A stretch of DNA of 35,241 bases, from NCBI GenBank assembly GCA_021464525.1, contig JADRCO010000380.1, positions 1 to 35,241 of the forward strand, in the 5' to 3' direction. A model generated the notes under the pieces. It was not told the origin of the DNA. It saw only the letters and a list, made by a program, of their open reading frames with translations, and made no database searches. This DNA is from Rhizophagus sp. LPA8_4_AMF (Eukaryota > Glomeromycota > Glomeromycetes > Glomerales > Glomeraceae). The position numbers and the translations under genes were made by a program. Positions 1-9,674 of the stretch are shown one piece after another. Every line of letters begins with the position of its first letter. Within the stretch, counting starts at the first letter, position 1.

Positions 1-240
1 TATCACATAGAAGAATTACAAAATGTGCATTTTTTGCGCTCCTGGTTGGATATTTTGGCTAACTACACTATTATTTAAAAAAAGTGTATTTAGCCGAAAA
101 TATTCACCCGAAAATAATAGATGTTGAACCAAGAAAATATTCAAGATCAACATGGAATTTTTTCGGCTGGGTGTTGTTAACCGAAAATTTACTGCGCCTT
201 CGGCTGAATTTTCGGCTAACTACACCATTATTTTTAAATC
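1..240. repeat. Transposon-like fragment with repeated CGGCTAACTACAC motif
   Basis: The motif GGCTAACTACAC followed by an A/T-rich tail occurs at 57-80 and again, one base different, at 214-236. The 11-mer TAGCCGAAAAT at 91-101 is the reverse complement of 209-219, and TTTTCGG near 160 is answered by CCGAAAA near 185. This mix of direct and inverted copies looks like the remains of a non-autonomous element with terminal repeats. No coding sequence is visible; the short open frame at 84-308 lies inside the repeat and has no protein-like composition. Confidence 0.4.
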
Positions 241-1740
241 ATCAAGTAATTTTTGTTTATTATTATTCAAATTATTTATTTGATAAAATAAATTACCAAA
301 ATATATGAAATTTATTAACATAATAGTAAATTTGATAGTCATTGAAAAGCGATATCATTTTTATTTTTTTCCTGCAAGTTCAAGATTTTTTTTTAAATAA
401 ATGTCAATGAATATGCTTACTAAAAGCATTATTTATGAAAATATTTACTTTTTTAAAAGTCTATTAAAATAATTGACAATGGACATTTCAATAAAAATAA
501 AAAGTGGATTTTTTTTTTGCATATACCAATGTTTTCTCAATATACTCATCCAAGTTCAAACTCCAAAGAGTCTGAGAAAGCTGCCTAAGAAAACAAATTG
601 TTGGTAAAAGTTCATTAAATGAAATTTTTCAGATCACTTAAATTTAACAAATAATCACCATATAAAATAATAAAAAATAAAATCTAACATTTTAAGTGTA
701 TAGGCCGATAGGCGCATGATTCAAATGTCACATCAAATAATGTGACAAAATTGTATTTATTCAAGATCATCACAATTATATCCAATCAAAATTGGCACAT
801 TTTAAGGATAACAAATGAAAATAAAATTGAATAAATCTATTTCCTATATAGTAAATAATTATTCTTTATAGTAAACAATAATAAAAAATGACTTCTCAGA
901 ATACTAATTATTTATACTTTTATTTAAAATGCATAATCTAACAAAAAAATAAATATTGTGTTAAATTTTCAAGTAGAAAATTTTCAAAAATTAAAATTTT
1001 TCACAAAATTGTCAGTATAAGCCATAATTATAACCTCAGAAATATGCTGCTTATTATATAAATATATGTAATATAAAATAATTATAACGTTCAGAAAGCC
1101 TTAATAGCATTTCAATAATTGCTTAAAGTCAAACTCAAGTATTAACTTTGATTTAATATCCATTACAATATCCAATAGGATCCTCACTATATTGTTTTGT
1201 TGAGAAAGTAGTCTTTATCTAATATTTTGTTACACAAATTTCACGTTGAATTGTTTAGTGAAATGAGTCAATTAGCCCATAACACATTTCAATATACTTT
1301 AATCTACTTTCAGGATATTTAAAAGTAATTTTTAATATAAAATATTTTTTAAAATATAAATCATTAAAAAATAAAAAAAATAATACTTTTTTAAAGTTAG
1401 TAAGCTTTTTTTAATCTCATAAAAATACAAAGTACTATAATTTAAAATTTATCTAAAAACAAATTCTTTAATAAATTTACAGCTCAGTCCTGTCTTTTTT
1501 TTTTATATTTCAAAAATAATACAATAAATTAAAACATTGATCAGTAATGATATAATGACATTATATTGGCAATTAAAGCTTTTTTTTTACTATCATATTT
1601 GCTAGTACGAAAATACATAACTTAAACTGATCATGCAATAGGAATAAACCAAATTAGTTTTAAATAATTTTGTTATAATATTTTAACTTACAAGCTTTAT
1701 TATGTATAAGTTAATTTCACAGCTCCCCTATGAATAATGG
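241..1740. other. AT-rich intergenic DNA, no gene seen
   Basis: About 1.5 kb of A/T-rich sequence with short homopolymer runs. No open frame with protein-like composition, no splice-paired exons and no clear structured RNA were found on either strand. Confidence 0.6.
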
Positions 1741-1744
1741 ACTC

Positions 1745-2290
1745 TTGTTTTATATTATTATTTATTTAATAATTATAATTACTAATAAATTAATCATCAC
1801 TTTTTTTACTAGCTAAATGGATCAAAATTTGTATTGCGGTAATTTGGGGATGTTTTTTTAACTAAGTAGGAATTCGGATAGGTACTTAGCTTGAAATGGA
1901 TGGTTCAAGTATTATCGGGTGTCACACTGCAGCAAATTGGTAAGGAATGAGAATTATTATTATATATTTATTCAATAATTCCAATTAATCATTACATTTT
2001 TTTTTACTAGCTAAATAGGATCAAAATTTGTATTGTGCCAATTTGGGGTTTTTTTTAACTAAATGGGAATTCGAATAGGCACTTAGCTTGAAATGGATGG
2101 TCCAAGTATTATCGGGAGCAATTTGGTAAGGGATGAGAATTTATTTTATATTATTAATTATTTAATAATTATAATTACTAATAAATTAATCATTGCTTTT
2201 TTCTTTTACTAGCTAAATATGAATTCGGTTGGATACTTGGCTTGAAATTTTTGGCTTGAAAATGGATTAAAATTTGTATTTTTTTTTTTT
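1745..2290 (+). repeat. Three ~200 bp tandem repeats upstream of BTB copy 1
   Basis: The anchor AGCTAAAT recurs at 1811, 2009 and 2211 (spacings 198 and 202), each time preceded by a T-run ending in ACTAG and by an AATTATAATTACTAATAAAT-like block. Units 1 and 2 share a GGAATTCG(G/A)ATAGG segment, TTAGCTTGAAATGGATGG, and an ending ATTGGTAAGG or TTTGGTAAGG. Unit 3 is shorter, lacks that ending and runs into poly-T/poly-A. Units 1 and 2 are therefore bounded by acceptor-like (TAG) and donor-like (GTAAGG) signals. The array ends about 100 bp before the ATG of the BTB gene and may be promoter or 5' leader sequence. Confidence 0.7.
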
Positions 2291-2395
2291 AAAAAAAAAC
2301 AATTAATAATTAATAAAAAAAAGTTATTCTTTAACTGTTAAACGTTTATACTTATTAACTTAATAGAATAATTTTTTTTTAAATACTTTTAAACA

Positions 2396-3859
2396 ATGTC
2401 TACAAAATTTTGGGCAGAGTTGTCAAGTGATTATGAAAAACTCTTCGAAACAGAATTAGGATATGACGTTATTATTTATGCTGGAGAAGAGCCAAACGTT
2501 AAAGAAATTCATGCTCATTCAAATATTTTGTGTATCAGAAGTCAATATTTTCGTTCTGCATTTTCTTATGAATGGGCTGAGAAAAAAGATGGAAAGTTTA
2601 TTTTAAGAAAGCCAAATATTTCACTTCACATATTTAATATCATTCTCAGGTAATATATATAATAAATCATAATTATGAAATTTTTTCTTGGAATTAGGTG
2701 AAATATATTAAGTTATAATTATTTTTGATATTAGATTCATTTATTGTGGAAATATTGAATTGAAAAACTTAGAATGTTCAGAAATATTGAAACTTTTAAT
2801 AGCAGTCAATGAGCTTAATATACAACAATTAATTTCTTATATTCAAGAATATTTGATTAAGCACAAAACTGGATTTCTGCAACAAAATCCAACTGATATT
2901 CTTGAAACTGCTTATCAGCATGAATCATTTACAGATTTATGGGATTTCTGTCTTGAAAAAATTTGTGACAACCCTAAAATCTTGTTTGAATCTGATAAAT
3001 TTATTGAGATGAAGGCTCCATTATTGAAATTATTGATAAAATGGGATGATTTCAAAATAGATGAAATTGAGATTTGGAAAGGTATATTAGAATGGTGTTT
3101 TGCTCAACTAAATTTGATAAATGATCCAACTGCATGGAGCAAAGAAGATAAAATGGAAATAAAGAGTTATTGCATGGATTTATTCCTCTGATTAGATTTC
3201 ATGATATTGAATCTAGCAATTTTTTATCTGAAGTTTATTGTTATAAAGAAATCCTACCTCAAGATTTAATTCAGAACCTTTTAGAATTTCATTTAGTTCT
3301 TAATGTGGAAAATATAACACCTTCAAGAGAACTAAAGTTAAAATTTAAACTTGATTCATCATTAATTGAAACAAAGCACATTTTCCTGTTTGCTTCATGG
3401 ATTGATAAAAGAAAATTTTCACATCATGATGAGATTCCTTATAAATTTTATCTATTATATCATTCAAGTAGATTTAATGCAGCATTATTTCATGAAAATT
3501 GTGACAATAAAGGTGCTACAATATGAATAGCAAAAAATCAAAGTTCATCACAATTAATTGGAGGGTATAATCCGTTTGATTGGTATGGAGATAATTGGAA
3601 GAAGACTTTTGATAGTTTTTTGTTTACATTTTCAGACGGGAAAGATGTTTCTACTGCAAGATTAGGTTATGCTAATGTATCAAGTCGTGCTATTATTTGC
3701 TGTAATGACCAAGGACCTAGTATGGGCGATTTATATTGCCCTGATTCAAATAACTGGATCTACGATCCAGAGGGTAGTGCCTACCCTAAACTAGGTATTC
3801 CAACAAATTTTGTAGTAGAATATTTTGAAGTATTTCAAGTAATTAGAGTAGGGGAGTAA
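2396..3859 (+). pseudogene. BTB-BACK-TLDc protein, copy 1, frame broken twice
   Basis: Exon 1 is 2396-2649 and exon 2 is 2735-3859; the 85 nt intron (donor GTAATA, acceptor ATTAG) splits an Arg codon in phase 2, so BTB reads NIILR-FIYCGNIELKN. The order is BTB (residues ~20-125), BACK-like helices (~130-240), then TLDc (~290-459), ending EYFEVFQVIRVGE. This layout suits a Cullin-3 substrate adaptor; TLDc is a fold linked to oxidative-stress proteins. Two defects are seen. One base is missing near 3166-3168, so the frame runs to TGA at 3189-3191 while the true continuation GFIPLIRF is in the next frame. The Trp codon of ATIWIAK is TGA at 3524-3526. An intact version would be about 459 aa. An assembly error is possible for the first lesion, but neither sits in a long homopolymer. 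Confidence 0.85.
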
Positions 3860-5835
3860 ATGTATTATTTTTTGTAATATAAAAATTTGATTTTAACGAG
3901 AGAGAATTTTTTTTTCTTTCCTAAATATAGTTTTCTTTTTAAAATGGTTAAGGTTAAAAATTTTTTTTTAAGTCACAAGCTTATGGTTTATAAAGAAATA
4001 ATAAGTAAAAATTTTTGGAACATAGTCGAAGATATTTGAAGAGCTAGTATATGTTTAAAAGTTTTATTTCATTCCATTATTTTCAGTGAATCAGAAAAAA
4101 TTTAATTAAATTAAATACTCAGCGTTATCAGAAGTGAGCGATAATTTTATTAGTAATATTCCATCGATTTGTTCGTAAACTGAAAGATGATTATTTGGGA
4201 TGAGTAAAATGTCCATAATTTGTAGTATACGATGAACTTACATAAGGTTTTTAAATTCTTTCTATTTAGCTGTTCTGATAATTTTAGAGTAAAATGAAAA
4301 TGGATTTAAAATTGTTTTCCAATAAATTAATGATACGGTAAAAGTTGAACATTCCTTTTTTTGTGAAAAATGAAAGTAATATGATGTTTTATCGAATATT
4401 AAACAAAAAAAATAAGGCTGATATTTCGATAATAAAATACATTAAATATATTGAACGATTTATCCAAACTTTTATTTACCTTATACATTAAAATTTGCAA
4501 AAAGTAACTTATTTGTAAATGACCTATTTAATTTTCCAATTTTTGCCCATTTCAAAATAATTTTTGCATCTGTATTCTATTATTTAAACAATGGGATGTT
4601 TCTTTTTACAATTATGAATAAATAATACAAATGTCAATAAAAAGAAAAAATGGAATTACTGCTTAACGAATAACAAAGACCAGTAATTTGTGGTATAAAT
4701 GATATGAGTAATCCATAACGTGAATATGTTATTGTAAGTGCTTGAGCGATATTGGAGACATACCAATGTGAATAATTCATATTATTTTGGATAAAATGGT
4801 CATCGATATGATAAATCATTGATGAGGATAATGAAGCTCCAAAAAAGGTAATTTGTTTGTACTTTTATTTTATCATAATTTATTATTTAAGCTCGCCAAT
4901 TAAGAATATGTTAAAATAAATGTTTTTCTTTGTTTTTCATTAATGAAATAAAGTGGTGGAGACCCAATTCCTTCATTTTTCGTTCGTGTTCCTCCTGATC
5001 ATTATACACTATTCTTGCCTACAAATTTGGTGGGGGAGGTATGGAAATCTCGGGATGATAACCTCTGAGTGCCGCTAAGACTCTACAAATCACTATAATT
5101 GTCTAAATTACGAAATACAAATTTATACACAATACAGTTATAATCAAAAATACTGTCAGATTGAATTTTCTTTTTGCATTAGCAAATTATTCATGTTAAA
5201 TTTACCGAATATTTATTAATAATTTTAACGGTGACTTTAATTAATAAAATTTTAGGTATTTGTTTGCTTTCAAGCTTTACAATACGTATGCCATATCCTT
5301 AGAAATACAGTGCTACTAAGATTTGAGAACTGAAACGTAAAAGTACAAGTACGGATTTTTCAACCTTTTAGATTGTCCTATTTCAAAGTATTGTTTCGCA
5401 AAATTTTTTTTATTTACACTCTGTTGTTTTGACTTTCTCTAGAACTCAATAAAGAATTTGTTTCTACATTTTTATTTTTAAAAATTTTAATTAAAAAATT
5501 ACTTGAAATTAATAGTTTTGTATTTAAAAAATTGGTATTACCTTTTTCTTTTTCTGAAGGATTTTTGTTCGATAATTTCAATATTAAAATCTTAAATTAG
5601 TACCAAATTCCATTGTTTTACGTATAATTAATGTTTTATTCGAAAGTCTCAATCTAATGATAAATCATAAATGATAGCCTTTGCAATTTGCATCTCATGA
5701 AAATTGAATAAAAGAGGAAATAAAAAAGGGGTCATATAATCGCCAGTCTTGTAATCCATTACATGAGAAAAAAAATGATCGTCATCCGTATTTATCATCA
5801 CTTTATACATCAACTCTGGTCAGCAGTTTTTTAAA
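3860..5835. other. Intergenic, with one possible decayed coding fragment
   Basis: Mostly A/T-rich DNA. On the minus strand 4634-4852 reads as an open, fairly hydrophobic frame (FFGASLSSSMIYHIDDHF at its start, YGLLISFIPQITGLCYSL later) that could be a piece of a membrane protein, but no exon partner was found. A less AT-rich patch at 4955-5095 (TTGGTGGGGGAGGTATGG at 5029) has no recognisable identity. The rest shows nothing. Confidence 0.4.
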
Positions 5836-6610
5836 TTTTTGACAGATATTTTAGTTGGAAAATTTTTTTTAACAGATTTTTTTGATATAGAATTTCAGTA
5901 AAGAATTTTTTTTTTAATAGTCGAGTTTTTTTTAACAGAACTTCGAGAATTTTTTTTTATAGAAAATTCATTGGAGAATTTTTTAAATGGGTCTTTTTTT
6001 TTGGTGGATAATTTCGTTAGAATTTTTTTTGCTAATAGAGATGCATTTTTTTTTGATAGAACTTTTTTTTTTATAGAAAATTCATTGGAGATTTTTTTTT
6101 AATTTTTTTAATAGAGGTGGGTTGAGAATTTTATTTTTATAAAAAATTCATCGAAGAATTGTTTAATAGAAAAGATTATTTTTTCTTGATAGATAATTTT
6201 TCTTTATAAAGAATTTCGTTAAGGAATTTTCTTTAATGATAGATCATTTCGTTAATAAATTTTTTAACAGAGGATATTTTTTTTTTTGATAGAGAATTTT
6301 AGTAAAGAATTTTTCTTAATAGAATTTTTTTTAATGGGTAAGAATCTTTGATTTTTTTTTTTTAATAGGGAAATGTGTTTTTTGATGGAAAATTTTCGTT
6401 AGAAATTTTTTCTTTAATAGGGGATATTTTTTTTTTGATAATTTTGTTGGTTGAAAATTTTTTTTATGGGTGATGAAGAATTTCGTTTAGGAGTCTTTTA
6501 ATAGAAAATTTATTGAAAATAATTTTTTTAATAAAGAATTTTGTTTTTTTTTTTCATAAAAAATTTATTGGAAAATTTGTTACAATTTTTTTTTAATGAA
6601 TTTTTGTTTG
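5836..6610. repeat. Degenerate T-rich minisatellite
   Basis: Some 25-30 bp units built on TAATAGAGAATTTCGTTA followed by a run of T recur through the block, for example near 5860, 5950, 6070, 6190, 6290, 6380 and 6480. Copies differ in T-run length and point changes. No coding potential on either strand. Confidence 0.65.
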
Positions 6611-7004
6611 CCAGCAGCGTAAATTTAAAAAATTTGCTCAATTTACTATGCTATTTAGGATTCTATCCTGGTTTTTTTTAAATTTTTCTTGAATATTTTT
6701 TTTAAATTTTATTCTTAGTATATGGTTTTAAACTTTTTTTAATTTTTATCTTTTTGATCTATATTAGCAGCATGCTTTTTAATTTTATTAATTTTTCTTA
6801 AATTAATTACTAGTTTTTAGCTTTAGTATGTTTTTCTTTAATTTCATTTTTATTTAATATTTAATTTAGTTTTATTTTTAGTATTTTTAAATTTCCATTA
6901 TTTTTTTTTTTTTATATTTATGATATCTTTTAAATTTCATTTTATTTGATTTAATAATTTTCTTTTGGTTTTGGTGATTTAATTTTAAGGGTTTTGTTTT
7001 AAAT
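6611..7004. other. T-rich spacer before the mini-exon array
   Basis: Long T-runs broken by TTTTTAATTTT-type blocks. No gene or defined repeat unit can be supported. Confidence 0.5.
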
Positions 7005-7100
7005 CGCACCGGCAACATGTCGCATGGGTCACGCCGCCGAATTTCATTGGTGAACATTCCGTGTCACGATTCTGCGGCGCAAAACGTGACGCGCGATTTT
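7005..7100 (+). promoter_or_regulatory. GC-rich island heading the mini-exon array
   Basis: The stretch GCACCGGCAACATGTCGC through AACGTGACGCGCGA is far richer in G and C, with several CpG steps, than anything around it. It lies directly upstream of the tandem exon-like cassettes and on the same strand logic, so it may be the promoter or first exon of that transcript. It contains CGTGACGCGCG, a possible donor-like GTGACG. The role is inference from position and composition. Confidence 0.35.
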
Positions 7101-7119
7101 TTTCTTTGTGATTTACTAT

Positions 7120-7690
7120 TTTGTTGACTTAGGAACGCTATTGACGTTCCTTTCCTTCTTTTCTTTAAGGACGGTCCTGGACTCAAAGTCTTTGGCTTTG
7201 GTGAGTATTTTTTTTCTTTTTCGTTTCTTTTTCATTTTTCATTTCATTTTTTTTTTTTGATTTAGGAACGCTACTAACGTTCCCTTCCTTTTTTCATTAG
7301 GGACGGATCTGGACTCAAGACTTTGACTTTGGTGAGTATTTTCTTTCTTTTTCATTTTTGTTTTTTTTTTTCTGTGATTTAGGGACACTACTAAAGTTCC
7401 TTTCTCTTCTTTTTTTTTTTTTTAAGGATGTTCTGGTCAGCTTTGGACTTCGGAATGGTAAGTGTTGTGTTTTCTCTTGCATTTTTGTATTGTTTTTGAT
7501 TTAGTAACGCTACTAACTTTCCATTTCCTTCCTTTTTTTAGAACAGGCTTGGATGTTTTGGTCTTTGGATTATATGAAGTGAACATTTGGGTGGGTAAGT
7601 ACTTTTTTAGTGAAATGGACTTCAAGAAACGTTAAACTAACGTTTCTTTTTTTTTGATTCTGTAGGTTTCGTGAATGATGACATCATATT
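7120..7690 (+). other. Tandem array of mini-exon cassettes with hairpin branch sites
   Basis: Five successive cassettes share the order hairpin/branch-site, pyrimidine tract, AG, exon-like block, GTGAGT or GTAAGT. Predicted exons are 7170-7200, 7301-7331 and 7427-7457, each exactly 31 nt, then 7542-7594 (53 nt) and one opening at 7666. Exons 1 and 2 are close copies (GGACTCAAAGTCTTTGGC versus GGACTCAAGACTTTGACT). Introns would be 100, 95, 84 and 71 nt. Before each acceptor is an inverted repeat enclosing a branch-like motif: GGAACG/CGTTCC at 7132-7150 and 7265-7283, GGGAC/GTTCC at 7382-7400, a decayed one near 7504-7522, and GAAACGTT/AACGTTTC at 7626-7646. Three 31 nt exons cannot keep one reading frame individually, so the transcript may be non-coding or 5' leader. 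Transcription is not shown by sequence alone. Confidence 0.6.
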
Positions 7691-7913
7691 AGTGAAAGCT
7701 GTTTATTTTCATATTTATTTCTGAATAGGCGCAGAATCTAGTAGCACAATATCGGTAAATTATATTAAAAAACATTAGTGAAAGAATCATACCATTCAAG
7801 CCGTTATTTTATTATATTATTTATTATTACATATAGAAAACCTATACATTACATACATATTACGTAAATTCTATCTAAATTTCTAAACTACACTATAACG
7901 CTTCCTCATGTAA

Positions 7914-8357
7914 TTATTTGGCCCTCTTCTCCGATTCTTCACATAGCTTGTGCGTTTGTTGTTGTTCTTTAGCGGCTCTTTTTGCTTTACCAGTCTTTGT
8001 CTGAAGATAATGAAACCAATTTGATGACCCAGGGACGTAGTATATTGTTTTCTTTTTGTTGTAAATAGGGTGTTGTGGTACTAATGGAAGCAAATGTTCT
8101 GGAACATGTACACTAGCGGGTAAAGGCTCAAACAGATTTACCGTGTGAATGACTAGTTCCCGAACCTGAGGCGTAGGAGGTGGTATTTTCATTTCCTTGT
8201 CATGATTATTCATGTCGAGTGGTGTTGACGAAGTAGTTAAAAAATCCCACTTTGAGATCTTGTTATTATTACTCCAAGGATCGATATTACTCTCAACGAA
8301 AATTGGAGTTGGACTGACATTCTTGTGCGTGCCACTTAAAGCGACATGTTGAATCAT
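7914..8357 (-). CDS. Hypothetical protein, 147 aa
   Basis: An uninterrupted frame from ATG at 8357 to TAA-type stop at 7914, with visibly higher G+C than its surroundings and protein-like composition. An in-frame TAA lies just upstream of the ATG, so the start is fixed unless a leader exon is spliced in; an acceptor-like TTTCATTTAG at ~8377-8386 on this strand makes a 5' UTR intron plausible. The middle is proline-rich (IPPPTPQVREL, LLPLVPQHPIYNKKK) and the C-terminus is rich in Lys, Arg, Gln and Glu. There is no signal peptide, membrane segment or domain I recognise. It lies tail-to-tail with the mini-exon array on the other strand. It could be a lone exon of a longer gene or a transposon-derived ORF. 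Confidence 0.5.
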   Translation of the reverse strand: MIQHVALSGTHKNVSPTPIFVESNIDPWSNNNKISKWDFLTTSSTPLDMNNHDKEMKIPPPTPQVRELVIHTVNLFEPLPASVHVPEHLLPLVPQHPIYNKKKTIYYVPGSSNWFHYLQTKTGKAKRAAKEQQQTHKLCEESEKRAK

Positions 8358-9670
8358 ACGTTATTGAGTGGAAGCTCTAAATGAAAAAAAAAGGTATTAA
8401 ATAATGATAGTCTCTAGTATTAGGCATGAGACTATCATGGTTGTATTTCAAATGTGAAGATCAGTTTGTCGATAAATTGTGATTCTAAGAATAAAAAAAA
8501 TGATCTTTTAGCCATTATTAACTGGTCTTCTAAGGTGCTTATGGAATTCTTTTTCTGGGTCTTGAATATTCGATTGCAGTGTCATTTAAACGTGCGTCTT
8601 GTTTACTGTATATTTCTTTTAAAGATCAAAACCTTTACCATATGTATATACTATTAGATATATATGAAGTGGTGAATATTCGCACTTGGGTAAATTTTAA
8701 GCAAAGTATATAAGGATACAGAAGTTTTTAATATTTCTGCTGTACCTTCATAATAAATTTTTTGGTTTTCAGAAAGGGTTATTGAATTATTATTATTATT
8801 ATTATTTGATTATTTGAAGTATTAATATGTATGTTGTGTTATTAAAATTATTTTTATTAGCATATATTTTATTTTATTTTTCCTTATTTGTATAGTTTAT
8901 AGGTATAATTTATAGTTTATAGTTATAGTTTATTTATCGATGTATAGCTTAATGGGAAAAATCAACGGAAATTGGAATATTAGATAATAAGTGTACTTTG
9001 GACAAGAAGTGCAAAGGATGATTTGTACTGTGGACTATTTGGCCAAAAGACAAATTGAACTATAGACAAAATTGTACTGAATTTTGGAAGATATTTAAAG
9101 GAAGAGTCAAAGAAGTGGCTATCGGTGTGTTGAACTTGGAATTAATTAGATAGTTTATTCTTGTATAAGGGATAACAAATATTACAGAGTGTCAAGTGAG
9201 GCAGTAATATGGTCAATTTCTTGCCGATTGTTTTTATTTGTTAATAAAGATATACCATTTATTTCAAATTTCTAACTAGTTATTTTATTATTTATTGTTG
9301 TTCAATCATACACATTTTACAGTTGATTTATTTCTGATTTATTGATAAAACATGAATATTTTATTTATTGTTTAATTTACACCAATCATTGGTTACTTAT
9401 CACTTTATTTTATAACACCTTACCAATTTCTTGACAATTATTTACAATATACTATACCCTATAACTGATATATATCCTTGTTTCTCATTTCCAGTTGTTA
9501 ACCAATTGTCCTATATTTGTTATTTATTTTCTGTTACTATCTAATGAATAGGTAGTGACAATTGCTCATCATATGATTATTTGAAAATTGCAAAGCCTGC
9601 CATGATTTTGTTTATAACATTTATTAAAAATTTTTTTTGTTAAAACTTTATATGACAAATAAGATTACAA
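8358..9670. other. Intergenic; TATA-like and poly(A)-like signals, TTA microsatellite
   Basis: AGTATATAAGG at ~8706-8716 followed by AATAAA at ~8752 and a TTTTGGTTTTCAG end could be the remains of a solo LTR, but no matching second LTR or TG start could be set. A (TTA)n run lies at ~8790-8808. The 8990-9170 stretch is less AT-rich (AAGTGCAAAGGATGATTTG) but no frame or structure is supported. The open frame 8454-8657 has no protein-like signature. Confidence 0.4.
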
Positions 9671-9674
9671 TATT

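Noticed and set aside
5025..5050. TTGGTGGGGGAGG as a retrotransposon primer-binding site
   Set aside because: No upstream LTR or downstream gag/pol; match to a tRNA 3' end could not be established.
8664..8790. Possible solo LTR (TATA-like, AATAAA, CA end)
   Set aside because: No second copy, no TG start and no target-site duplication could be set.
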